Shown here one piece after another: positions 15,697 to 23,524 of a DNA stretch of 41,135 nt. The translations under genes and the position numbers were made by a program. The DNA is taken from positions 1 through 41,135 of the IMG/VR virus record IMGVR_UViG_3300046413_000387. One strand, written 5' to 3'. The notes beneath the pieces are model-generated. The model was not told the origin of the DNA and did no database searches. It worked only from the letters and a program-made list of their open reading frames with translations. Within the stretch, counting starts at the first letter, position 1; each line of letters opens with the position of its first letter. This DNA is from a virus.

Positions 15697-18051
15697 GTGA
15701 ATGAGATAAAACAAAAATCAGTATTAGCGAAGTTATTAGCAACAGAAGATATAGCTGTTGTACATGACTCAAAAATGCCTACTGCGGCATTCGATGTAAA
15801 AGAACGTACATTGTATTTGCCAGTATTTAAGAAAATGTCTGAGGACTTATACGACCTCTTTATTGGACATGAAGTAGGACACGCACATCATACTCCTGAA
15901 GAAGGATGGCATGATGCCGTATGTGATACACCTGAGCTAAAGGGTTTCTACAACATTATAGAAGACGCACGTATAGAAAGAAAAATTAAAGCCCAGTATC
16001 CTGGTTTAGCGTCCTCATTCTACAAAGGTTACAAAGAATTATTTGATAAAGACTTTTTTGGTATTAGAGGTCGTGACATCAACACATTCCCATTCGCAGA
16101 CAGAATTAACATTCACTTTAAAATAGGCCACATGGCTAGCGTTAATTTTTCAGAAACAGAAAAAGTTTTTATAGAACGTATTGCAAAAGCAGAAACATGG
16201 GACGATGTTAAGACACTTTCACAAGAACTAGCAGGCATCTCAAAAGAAGAAGCAAAAGAACGTGCACAAGAAGGTGAAGAGTTACAGAAACAATTAGACG
16301 AACTTAAGGAAAAGATGGAAGGTATGCGAGGTGAGCAAACTCCTAATCCTGAGGACAAAGAATTGGATCAATGGGAAACACGATACGAAATAGAAAAAGA
16401 AGATCGTGAGAAAAATGAAGATGAAGATGGAAATGTTCCTGAAGATTACGAATTTGATCGTTACAGCGATGAAGTAACTAAAGAAGTTGATGAGCGTGTT
16501 AAAGATGCTGAGAAAAGACGTGAAGAATTTGAATCAACAGAAAAAGACTTACAAGAACTTGAAGCACAACAAAAAGAACTTGAAGAAGACTTAAAATTCC
16601 ATGAGGAAGAAGGTCAACATTCACAAACAGATTCTTGTTTCCGTAAAAATGAGGTTAAACTTGTTGATATGGACGCAGCACAGATGTTGTATGTAGACTT
16701 AGACGGTCCTACTGAACCAGAAGATGTTATAGTTCCAATGAACGAGTTATATAATTGGGAAGATTGTGTTACTCGTGAAGTTGGTTATGATACTAGAGAG
16801 TCTCAGCCCGAAGAACTTAAAAGATGGGGACTTAAAATGGCTCGTGATTACGAGGCATCTAACAGACCAGTAATTAATCAAATGGCTCAACAGTTTGAAC
16901 TTAGAAAAGCAGCAACAGGTTTCAAGAAAGCACGTATTTCTAAAACAGGTAAGTTGAATGAGGACAAATTGTGGGCATATAAGTTGACTGAAGACTTATT
17001 CCAACAAACTCAGGTTGTTCCTAACGGTAAAAATCACGGTATAATTATGTATGTTGATTTATCAGGCAGTATGTGCAACCACATTAAAGGTACAATAGAA
17101 CAAGCAATCAATGTTGGTATGTTCTGTAGAAAAGTTGGTATCCCTTTTGATGTTTATGGTTTTAGCGACTGTGGTAAAAGGTCAGAAAGACTAAAAGGTA
17201 AATTCAAATCATTAGATTTTGAAACAGGCCAGTTCATAGATTATGGCAATGTTAATCTAGTACATATGATTAGCTCTAAGTGTAAGAAAACAGAGTGGGA
17301 TAATGCAATGGCATATCTAATGTGCATGATGAAAGGTTATGAACGTGGTGGATATAGATACGATGATGAATACGAATATGTTTACATTACAAATTCGTTC
17401 TTCAGATTAGGAGGCACACCATTAAATCATGCACTAGCATATGCTCCTAAAATATCTAAGTTATTTAAGAAGCGTTATAACGTTGAAATACTTTCAACAA
17501 TATTCCTAACAGATGGTGGTGCAACTGATAACTTACAATGGTACAAAAGAACTGAAACTGATGATGAAGGCGAGAAATTTGTAAAAGTAGATTACGCTCG
17601 TGGCAAACAGCTTGTAGCAAAAGTAGGAGCTAGCACAGTAGCAGGACCTAAAATGAACGGTATGTATTATGAGAGAGATCCTGAAACTAAGTTCCTTATA
17701 GAGTATTACAAAAAGGTCACAGGTGACAGAATATTTAACTTCCACATAGTAGGTACAAAGCGTAGAGACTTTGAGTCAGAGTACAGCAGACGTTCAAAGA
17801 ACTACTGTTACCAGGAGTTTGATAAGTGGTATAAGACGGTACTTAAGAACAAATTTGGAGTGCTTATAGAGGACTCTGGTTGGGATACATCACTTATTAT
17901 TAAAGGTCAAAAGGACCTTCAGATAGACGATCAAGAACTTGAAGTAAAGAGCAACAAAAGAGGTGATTTACTCCGAGGATTTAAGAAGTTTAGTGGTACG
18001 AAACGTACTAGCAGAACTTTTGTTAACCAAATCATAGACTTAGTAGCATAA
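15697..18051 (+). CDS. CobT-like metallopeptidase/VWA protein
   Basis: A 784-residue protein with two recognisable domains. Residues 1-110 contain a zinc peptidase motif HEVGH at 58-62 followed by NIIEDARIERK at 86-96 (E89 and D90 as further ligands), as in the putative metallopeptidase domain that precedes VWA domains. Residues about 175-320 are highly charged coiled-coil. From about 445 a von Willebrand A domain begins, with MIDAS D454-L-S456-G-S458 in YVDLSGSM, and FLTDGGATDN further on. Phage annotations often name such proteins CobT, after the cobaltochelatase subunit, and they pair with CobS-type AAA+ ATPases, as here. Start GTG 15697; an ATG at 15701 is out of frame and stops at once. 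Whether it acts in cobalt insertion or as a MoxR-VWA chaperone pair is not settled. Confidence 0.85.
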   Translation: MNEIKQKSVLAKLLATEDIAVVHDSKMPTAAFDVKERTLYLPVFKKMSEDLYDLFIGHEVGHAHHTPEEGWHDAVCDTPELKGFYNIIEDARIERKIKAQYPGLASSFYKGYKELFDKDFFGIRGRDINTFPFADRINIHFKIGHMASVNFSETEKVFIERIAKAETWDDVKTLSQELAGISKEEAKERAQEGEELQKQLDELKEKMEGMRGEQTPNPEDKELDQWETRYEIEKEDREKNEDEDGNVPEDYEFDRYSDEVTKEVDERVKDAEKRREEFESTEKDLQELEAQQKELEEDLKFHEEEGQHSQTDSCFRKNEVKLVDMDAAQMLYVDLDGPTEPEDVIVPMNELYNWEDCVTREVGYDTRESQPEELKRWGLKMARDYEASNRPVINQMAQQFELRKAATGFKKARISKTGKLNEDKLWAYKLTEDLFQQTQVVPNGKNHGIIMYVDLSGSMCNHIKGTIEQAINVGMFCRKVGIPFDVYGFSDCGKRSERLKGKFKSLDFETGQFIDYGNVNLVHMISSKCKKTEWDNAMAYLMCMMKGYERGGYRYDDEYEYVYITNSFFRLGGTPLNHALAYAPKISKLFKKRYNVEILSTIFLTDGGATDNLQWYKRTETDDEGEKFVKVDYARGKQLVAKVGASTVAGPKMNGMYYERDPETKFLIEYYKKVTGDRIFNFHIVGTKRRDFESEYSRRSKNYCYQEFDKWYKTVLKNKFGVLIEDSGWDTSLIIKGQKDLQIDDQELEVKSNKRGDLLRGFKKFSGTKRTSRTFVNQIIDLVA

Positions 18052-18079
18052 AAGAATGCAAAAGAATGAGAAAAAAAGG

Positions 18080-18108
18080 TTGACTTTAGGTTCCAAAGGT
18101 GCTATCAT
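18080..18108 (+). promoter_or_regulatory. Early-type promoter, TATCAT subclass, before cobS-like gene
   Basis: TTGACT (18080-18085), 17-base spacer beginning TTAGGTTC, TATCAT (18103-18108). From AGGTGC just before the -10 through the A-run of the leader (18097-18127), 31 bases equal those at 15650-15680. A 50-base leader follows, ending in GAGGAGATATATT before ATG 18159. Confidence 0.87.
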
Positions 18109-18158
18109 ATACACATAAACTAAAAAAATAACTATTAAATCTTGTGAGGAGATATATT

Positions 18159-19358
18159 ATGAAAACAATTGATAGAGAAAACTTAGTACAAGCACTTCAA
18201 GCAGCCGATAATGGCACAGGTGTTTTTACTAGGAAACAAATAATCGAAACAGCACAATCAATAGGTGTTGGTTTCCCAGCCTGGTTAGTTAATAAGCCAG
18301 ATTATAAAGTTGATAGAGGAATCTATAACTTGACTGCAATGTTCGGAGGAACTGCACAGGCAATTGAACTTCCAAAGGCAGCCCCACAGGCTCCAATTAT
18401 GGAAATACAATCCAACGTAGCTCCAGCTCCCGAGGTATTGACTCAGGCAATTCTAAATGTAACCGTAGACAACTTAGTCCCACTCAAAGATGCGACTTAT
18501 GTTCCATATGGTTTCTTCAAGGACTTGAAAAAAGTTCTTACAAGTTCTATGTTTTACCCAATATTCATTAGCGGTTTATCTGGTAATGGTAAAACTACAA
18601 TGGTAGAACAAGTATGTGCGAACCTAAAACGTGAGGCGGTTCGTGTTAATATTAGTATTGAAACTGATGAAGATGATTTAATCGGTGGCAATACTCTAGT
18701 TGACGGTAACGTCGTGTATAGAGAAGGGCCCGTCCTCACAGCGATGAAACGCGGGGCTGTTCTTATACTTGATGAAGTAGACAGAGGTTCGAACAAGTTA
18801 ATGTGCTTACAAGCCATACTTGAGGGGAAACCTTACTTCAACAAGAAGACAGGCGAAACCGTAACTCCTGCTCCCGGCTTCAACATTGTTGCTACAGCCA
18901 ACACAAAAGGTCGAGGTTCAGATGATGGCAAGTTCATAAGTGCCAATATACTCGACGAGGCATTCCTAGAAAGGTTTGCAATTACCGTGGAGCAGGAGTA
19001 CCCTACTTTATCAACAGAGAAAAAGATTGTTCTAAACAAAATGAACAAGGCTAATTGTGTAGACGAGGAGTTTGCACTTCACTTAGTTACTTGGTCAGAT
19101 GTAATTCGTAAAACATATTACGAAGGTGCAATTGATGAACTGATCTCAACTCGTAGGTTAGAGCACATTGTAAATGCGTTTGCAATGTTTACAGATAAAA
19201 CTAAGGCAATTGAACTTTGTGTCAACAGGTTCGATGAAGATACTAAGGCAGCATTTATAGACTTGTATGCCAAAGTTGATCCTAGTGTACAGATTAACGA
19301 AGGTGACGATGAGATCCTAGACAACGAAAAGGCGGAGGAAGACTTTGGCGAAGAATAA
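18159..19358 (+). CDS. CobS-like AAA+ ATPase
   Basis: A 399-residue MoxR/CobS-type ATPase. Walker A is GLSGNGKT at 139-146, Walker B LILDEVD at 202-208, and the region after it (GFNIVATANTKGRGSDDG) holds sensor 1. The N-terminal 65 residues (GVGFPAWLVNKPDYKVDRGIYNL) match the N-terminus seen in CobS of marine T4-like phages. A Pro/Ala linker follows at about 72-95. The C-terminus is acidic. ATG 18159 is preferred to GTG 18144 because it has an ideal AGGAG ten bases upstream. The partner is the VWA protein encoded just before, but each has its own near-identical promoter, suggesting parallel early expression rather than one operon. Confidence 0.9.
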   Translation: MKTIDRENLVQALQAADNGTGVFTRKQIIETAQSIGVGFPAWLVNKPDYKVDRGIYNLTAMFGGTAQAIELPKAAPQAPIMEIQSNVAPAPEVLTQAILNVTVDNLVPLKDATYVPYGFFKDLKKVLTSSMFYPIFISGLSGNGKTTMVEQVCANLKREAVRVNISIETDEDDLIGGNTLVDGNVVYREGPVLTAMKRGAVLILDEVDRGSNKLMCLQAILEGKPYFNKKTGETVTPAPGFNIVATANTKGRGSDDGKFISANILDEAFLERFAITVEQEYPTLSTEKKIVLNKMNKANCVDEEFALHLVTWSDVIRKTYYEGAIDELISTRRLEHIVNAFAMFTDKTKAIELCVNRFDEDTKAAFIDLYAKVDPSVQINEGDDEILDNEKAEEDFGEE

Positions 19359-19650
19359 AATAGACTATAAGTTTAACGAAGGAGCTCTTATTCAAGAGCT
19401 CCAGGCGTATATCGACGAAACATATGGTGGTCATTATAGCAGAAACAAATTCCAATCAACGGAATTTATCAGTGATTGTGGGCATGGTATTGGATTCGCG
19501 ATAGGAAATATATTAAAGTATGCACAAAGGTATGGCAAAAAAGGTAGCACAGAGGACCATAGAAAGGACCTAATGAAGGTGTTGCATTATGCAATAATAG
19601 CGCTCAATGAGCATGATAAAAGTACCACAAAGCATTATTTAGACGATTAA
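19345..19650 (+). CDS. DUF3310/SaV-like protein
   Basis: A 101-residue protein of a type common in phages (annotated as DUF3310, SaV-like or nucleotide kinase-like, with no proven function). The defining stretch is GFAIGNILKYAQRYGKKG followed by RKDLMKVLHYAIIAL. A start at TTG 19345 has GGCGGAGGA just upstream and overlaps the CobS-like gene by 14 bases. It is probably translated from the same message. Confidence 0.85.
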   Translation: MAKNKIDYKFNEGALIQELQAYIDETYGGHYSRNKFQSTEFISDCGHGIGFAIGNILKYAQRYGKKGSTEDHRKDLMKVLHYAIIALNEHDKSTTKHYLDD

Positions 19651-19655
19651 AAGTT

Positions 19656-19663
19656 TATAAATA
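19656..19663 (+). promoter_or_regulatory. T4-type late promoter TATAAATA
   Basis: An exact TATAAATA in the 44-base gap between the DUF3310-like gene and the gene at 19695. This is the consensus used by gp55-type late sigma factors, and gp55 is encoded at 2101. Position and strand fit transcription of the 124-residue protein. Confidence 0.6.
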
Positions 19664-19694
19664 AGAGTATAGAAAGTTAATTTAGGAGAATTTA

Positions 19695-20069
19695 ATGGCA
19701 TATTCTAAAATCAATACATTTGTCCGACCAAGCACTGGTACAGCATGGACATCAGTTAAGGACCACGGCGAAGGTTCTGACTATTGGGATTGGAGAAGAC
19801 AGTATCAGGCAGACAATGGTATTAGTGTTTCTTTTGATTTATCATCAGATGAACTAACATTAACTGTCACAGAAACTTGCGCAGACGAGGCAACTTACGA
19901 TGCGTTTAAGACAGCGGACTTATCTGATGGTAGATATAACGCATTAAGAGCTGATTTATCAGCAGCAATGGCATCGGCAGGAATAACTTTGGCGATAACC
20001 GAAAACAACGACGGTACAGTACAAACTTTAATGGAGGCGGCCTCAGTATCACCTGAGCTTACTGGTTAA
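19695..20069 (+). CDS. Unknown protein, candidate late gene
   Basis: A 124-residue acidic protein behind a good ribosome site (TTTAGGAGAATTTA before ATG) and an exact late promoter box. The N-terminal third has Trp-rich segments (GTAWTSVKDH, DYWDWRRQYQ). Then comes a strand-rich region (ISVSFDLSSDELTLTVTETC) and an Ala-rich helical region (YNALRADLSAAMASAG). I do not recognise a family. The late promoter hints at a virion or assembly-related role, unlike its replication-gene neighbours. Confidence 0.75.
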   Translation: MAYSKINTFVRPSTGTAWTSVKDHGEGSDYWDWRRQYQADNGISVSFDLSSDELTLTVTETCADEATYDAFKTADLSDGRYNALRADLSAAMASAGITLAITENNDGTVQTLMEAASVSPELTG

Positions 20070-20086
20070 AACGGTACTCTTACCAC

Positions 20087-20115
20087 TTGATTTTTAGTAT
20101 GAAAGGTCCTATAAT
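20087..20115 (+). promoter_or_regulatory. Early-type promoter before gp45
   Basis: TTGATT (20087-20092), 17-base spacer, TATAAT (20110-20115) preceded by GGTCC, as in the other TATAAT-subclass sites. It lies 25 bases before the gp45 start and would drive the clamp and possibly the clamp-loader genes. Confidence 0.75.
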
Positions 20116-20140
20116 AGTAGGATAATATTTGGAGTATATT

Positions 20141-20794
20141 ATGAAATTATCGAAAAACACAATTGAAGTTCTAAAGAACTTTGCAACTATCAACACGAAC
20201 ATTCTAGTTCGTGAAGGTAGTTTACTTTCAACAATTAGTACAGGTAAAAATATTTTTGCACGTGCAGAGATTGAGGAAAGTTTCCCACAAGAATTTGCAG
20301 TCTATGATTTAAATAGCCTGCTATCTTTACTAACAGTCATAGAAGATCCTGACGTAGTATTCGAGGAAGAAAGACTCCTCGTGTCTAAAGGTTCATCTAG
20401 ATTTGAATATTACTTTGCAGATCCTAACATCATTGTTAGCGCTCCTGATAAGTCAATTGAAGTAGACAACTTCTTCGAGTTTGAACTTACAAAGGATAAC
20501 GTTGAAATGATTCTTAAGGCTGCGGGTATTACAGGCGCACCTATGTTATCTATTAAAGGTGACGGTGAGAACATTAGAGTAGAAGTAGGAGATCCCAATA
20601 CACCTAAGTCCAACGCATATAGAACAGACATCATACAATCAGACGTAACGTTTGATGCGAGACTGGCTATTGAGAACTTTAAGGTTATTGCAGACACTTA
20701 CAAAGTAATCGTCTCTAAAAAGAAATTTATGTATCTTGAAAGTAAAGCTGGTCGTAAGTATTGGTTAGCACTTGAAAGATCCTCAGATATATAG
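20141..20794 (+). CDS. gp45: gp45 sliding clamp
   Basis: DNA polymerase processivity clamp; also the mobile coactivator of late transcription with gp55. The 217 residues begin MKLSKNTIEVLKNFATINTNILV, nearly the T4 gp45 start, followed by FAVYDLNSLLSLL as in T4. ATG 20141 is chosen because GGAGTATATT stands directly before it; GTG/TTG starts upstream only add a few residues. The clamp genes are in the expected order gp45, gp44, gp62, but with two extra genes inserted between gp45 and gp44. Confidence 0.95.
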   Translation: MKLSKNTIEVLKNFATINTNILVREGSLLSTISTGKNIFARAEIEESFPQEFAVYDLNSLLSLLTVIEDPDVVFEEERLLVSKGSSRFEYYFADPNIIVSAPDKSIEVDNFFEFELTKDNVEMILKAAGITGAPMLSIKGDGENIRVEVGDPNTPKSNAYRTDIIQSDVTFDARLAIENFKVIADTYKVIVSKKKFMYLESKAGRKYWLALERSSDI

Positions 20795-20802
20795 GAGTAA
20801 CT

Positions 20803-20982
20803 ATGGACGAGAGTAAATTAGAAGTAACAATCCGAGAAGCGACTAACGGCTGGATTGTTGAAATTAATCTGGATGGTGAGACAGTAGAATATATTTTCAC
20901 TAGACCCAACCCAGCAATTAATTTAGTTAGAAAAGTAATGAAGGGAGAATTAGATCCTTTCGCATCAGGGGAGGATGAATAA
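20803..20982 (+). CDS. 59-aa conserved small protein between gp45 and peroxiredoxin
   Basis: An ATG at 20803 with TAGGAGTAACT upstream opens a 59-residue frame ending in TAA at 20980-20982, which overlaps the next ATG by one base. The sequence (LEVTIREATNGWIVEINLDG then TVEYIFTRPNPAINLVRKVM) reads as a small beta-beta-alpha unit. No family recognised. Tight spacing on both sides and typical codon use support a real gene. Confidence 0.75.
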   Translation: MDESKLEVTIREATNGWIVEINLDGETVEYIFTRPNPAINLVRKVMKGELDPFASGEDE

Positions 20983-21593
20983 TGGGAGAGCATGTATTTA
21001 CAGAAACTGCTACAATCGCAGAAACAATCCCACCATTCAAACTAATCAAGCAGGTTAAAACAACTTCAGGCGTATCTAAATTTGTAGACATGGACAACGA
21101 TGTTCTGTTTACAGGTAAAAGAGTAATTCTATTTGGATTGCCTGGTGCATTTACACCTACTTGTTCTAGTAAACAACTACCAGGATTTGAATCCCAATAT
21201 CACTTGTTTAGAAACTTGGGTATTGATGACATCTATTGTATTAGTGTCAACGATACTTTCGTAATGAACGAGTGGGCACAGGATCAAGGATTGGTAAATG
21301 TAAAACTTATCCCAGATGGTAGCGCCCAACTTACAATTAAACTTGGCATGGATGTTCGTAAGGACAATCTACAGTTTGGTGTTAGAAGTTGGAGATATGC
21401 TGCAATCTATGATGATGGCAAACTCGTACAGAGTTTTATTGAAGAAGGGTTTGGTGATAACTTCGAGGACGATCCTTATGTTGTTAGCACACCCGGAAAT
21501 GTGATGGAATGGATTAGAAATAATCCTTTTGAAGGGAAAGATATTAAACTTGATATCTCAGATTCGACAGATATTAAGGAAGATATTTCCTAA
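20982..21593 (+). CDS. Peroxiredoxin (Prx5-type)
   Basis: A 203-residue thiol peroxidase of the AhpC/TSA-redoxin family, reducing H2O2 and organic peroxides. The active site reads GLPGAFTPTCSSKQLPGFE with the peroxidatic C61 and the invariant P and T before it. A further Cys (about residue 85, IYCISVND) might act as a resolving residue, though Prx5-type enzymes vary. The C-terminal 30 residues are acidic and extend beyond the domain. It is inserted between the clamp and clamp-loader genes, an unusual place. It may protect replication from oxidative stress in the infected cell; that is inference. Confidence 0.92.
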   Translation: MGEHVFTETATIAETIPPFKLIKQVKTTSGVSKFVDMDNDVLFTGKRVILFGLPGAFTPTCSSKQLPGFESQYHLFRNLGIDDIYCISVNDTFVMNEWAQDQGLVNVKLIPDGSAQLTIKLGMDVRKDNLQFGVRSWRYAAIYDDGKLVQSFIEEGFGDNFEDDPYVVSTPGNVMEWIRNNPFEGKDIKLDISDSTDIKEDIS

Positions 21594-21606
21594 AACCTTT
21601 TTCTGT

Positions 21607-21644
21607 GACAAAATTTTTTACGATATTTTGGAGCAAAAAAAGTT
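21607..21644 (+). repeat. 38-bp perfect repeat, copy 1 (before gp44)
   Basis: Begins GACAAAATTTTTTACG and ends GGAGCAAAAAAAGTT; the 38 bases are identical to 37919-37956. Each copy lies in a short intergenic region upstream of a gene. It contains TTGGAG (21628-21633), followed 18 bases later by TATATT (21652-21657), so it may be the -35 and upstream A/T element of a second promoter type. It also contains the short inverted pair CAAAAT/ATTTTG. Confidence 0.85.
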
Positions 21645-21673
21645 GGTTAATTATATTATGAATAGGAGTGAGT

Positions 21674-22612
21674 ATGGAACCAGCACAATTCTTATGGGTT
21701 GAAAAATATAGACCCAAGCGTATAGACGATTGTATCCTTCCTGAGGATGTTAAAAAACAATTTAAACAGTTTATAGCTAAAAAGGAAGCCCCTAACTTAT
21801 TACTAGCAGGTACTGCTGGCACAGGTAAGACAACGCTCGCGCGTGCTCTCTGTGAGGAGTTAGGGTGTGACTATATAGTAATCAATGGTAGTGATGAAGG
21901 TCGTCAGATCGACACTCTCAGGACCAAGATCAAGCAGTTTGCATCAGCAGTTTCATTTGAGGGTGCTACAAAGGTAGTTATACTAGACGAGGCGGACTAT
22001 ATGAACCGCGATAGTGTACAACCTGCACTTAGGGCGTTCATAGAGACGTTCTCAGAGAACTGTAGATTCATCTTTACTTGTAACTATGCTAATAGACTTA
22101 TAGAGCCCTTACATAGTAGAACAACTGTCATAGACTTTAAGATAGCCCCTAAGGACCGTCCTAAGATGGCTAAATTGTTTATGGAACGTATGGCATACAT
22201 CCTAAATAATGAGGGTGTGGACTACAATGAGAAGGTCCTAGCAGAGCTATTGATGAAATACTTTCCTGACTATCGTAGGGTTATCAATGAACTCCAGAGA
22301 TACTCTGTGGCAGGTTCTATTGATGAGGGTATACTAAGTAACTTCCAGGAAATTAACTCTAAGAACCTAATAGAGAGCCTTAGAGAGAAGGATTGGAAGA
22401 AGATGAGGCAATGGGTTGTCAACAATGTAGACACAGATCCTCAAGGGTTATTTAGACAAATATACGACACATTATTGCCTGAGGTTAAAGGTATTCCACA
22501 CTTGGTACTCCTCATAGCAGACTATCAATACAAAGCGGCATTCGTAGCAGATCAAGAGATCAATATTACTGCATGCTTAACTGAGATTATGGCTAATGTG
22601 GAGTTCACATGA
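21674..22612 (+). CDS. gp44: gp44 clamp-loader ATPase
   Basis: AAA+ large subunit of the phage clamp loader, which opens gp45 and places it on primer-template DNA. The 312 residues show WVEKYRPKRIDDC, Walker A GTAGTGKTT at about 45-53, Walker B VVILDEADYMNRDS (DEAD box) and the SRC-like motif EPLHSRTT. ATG 21674 with AGGAG five bases upstream is chosen over GTG 21668. It overlaps gp62 by four bases. The start region is a possible RegA target, as in T4. Confidence 0.96.
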   Translation: MEPAQFLWVEKYRPKRIDDCILPEDVKKQFKQFIAKKEAPNLLLAGTAGTGKTTLARALCEELGCDYIVINGSDEGRQIDTLRTKIKQFASAVSFEGATKVVILDEADYMNRDSVQPALRAFIETFSENCRFIFTCNYANRLIEPLHSRTTVIDFKIAPKDRPKMAKLFMERMAYILNNEGVDYNEKVLAELLMKYFPDYRRVINELQRYSVAGSIDEGILSNFQEINSKNLIESLREKDWKKMRQWVVNNVDTDPQGLFRQIYDTLLPEVKGIPHLVLLIADYQYKAAFVADQEINITACLTEIMANVEFT

Positions 22613-23070
22613 GCGACGGTATACTAGAAGGGTTCGGAGACCCTATTGAGGATATAAACGAAGAGGACTTTCAACAGAAAATTAAAAAGATCTCTCCGTT
22701 TGATTTTGCCAACAGCATAAACTTTACAAAAGAAAACCTAATCGTAGATGAGAGGACAGAAAAAGAATATAATCCTTTCATTGTAAACCGTGCAATGGGA
22801 TTTGGTAAAGACACAGTTATAGCTGGTAACGAAATGAATTCTCGTCCACATCTAGATAACAAAATGCAATATGATTTTCTCCGTGAGGTTGTGAGGAAAT
22901 CTAAACGCTATAATAAGTGGCTAAAAACTGAAGAAGAGAACATTGAAGCAGTACAAAAGTTCTTCGGATACTCTTTTATTAAGGCAAAGGAAGCTTTATC
23001 TATACTAACTGAAACAGATCTTGATCGGATTAAACTGTACCAAACCACTTCAAAAGGTGGAAAGGTATAA
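22609..23070 (+). CDS. gp62: gp62 clamp-loader small subunit
   Basis: A 153-residue protein directly after gp44 with an ATGA overlap, in the position of gp62. This gene is poorly conserved in sequence but the context and length fit. Visible features are SPFDFANSINFTKENL, YNPFIVNRAMG, and a C-terminal EALSILTETDLDRI. NPFIVNRA in particular recurs in gp62-like proteins of marine T4-like phages. It contacts gp44 and has no ATPase motif of its own. Confidence 0.85.
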   Translation: MSDGILEGFGDPIEDINEEDFQQKIKKISPFDFANSINFTKENLIVDERTEKEYNPFIVNRAMGFGKDTVIAGNEMNSRPHLDNKMQYDFLREVVRKSKRYNKWLKTEEENIEAVQKFFGYSFIKAKEALSILTETDLDRIKLYQTTSKGGKV

Positions 23071-23073
23071 ATA
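23066..23073 (+). promoter_or_regulatory. TATAAATA late-promoter box before regA
   Basis: Exact TATAAATA overlapping the gp62 stop codon, 32 bases before the regA start. It could give late expression of regA and the radical SAM and oxygenase genes behind it. A further TATAAT (23095-23100) lies too near the start to be useful. Confidence 0.5.
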
Positions 23074-23104
23074 GTTCAGTAATTATTAACAGGCTATAAT
23101 TGAA

Positions 23105-23524
23105 ATGAATGATCAAGAGAATTTCTTTAATATTGACTTTCCAGGTTATGCACCCATCGAAGTCTCATTAAAAGACCCCGAAGACTTTTTAAAAGTTAGG
23201 GAAACTTTGTCTCGAATAGGAGTAGCGTCTAAAAAAGAAAAAGTTCTTTATCAATCATGCCACATCTTACACAAGAAAGGACGTTACTTTATCGTACACT
23301 TCAAAGAACTATTTGCTTTGGATGGTAAAGAGGCAGATTTCTTAGAGAATGATTTGCAACGTAGAAACACGGTAGCAAAACTCTTGTCGGATTGGGGACT
23401 GATTGATGTTAAGGAAGAACTAGGAGAACAGGCGCCACTCAGTCAGATAAAAATAATATCTTTTAAAGAGAAAGGTGAATGGAATCTAATTCCTAAATAT
23501 AACATTGGAAAGAAGACAAAATAA
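23105..23524 (+). CDS. regA: RegA translational repressor
   Basis: Binds start regions of early messages (in T4 including gp44, gp45 and regA itself) and blocks ribosomes. Strong likeness to T4 RegA: PEDFLKVRETLSRIGVA, KEKVLYQSCHILHKKGRYF, LLSDWGLIDV, and ISFKEKGEWNLIPKY near the C-terminus. The 139 residues include an N-terminal extension of about 17 residues (MNDQENFFNIDFPGYAP) relative to T4. The recurrent ATATTATG start context in this window is a plausible target. Overlaps the next gene by 20 bases. Confidence 0.96.
   Translation: MNDQENFFNIDFPGYAPIEVSLKDPEDFLKVRETLSRIGVASKKEKVLYQSCHILHKKGRYFIVHFKELFALDGKEADFLENDLQRRNTVAKLLSDWGLIDVKEELGEQAPLSQIKIISFKEKGEWNLIPKYNIGKKTK

Noticed and set aside
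21316-21504. 62-residue + strand frame inside the peroxiredoxin gene
   Set aside because: Out-of-frame shadow without ribosome site or motif.
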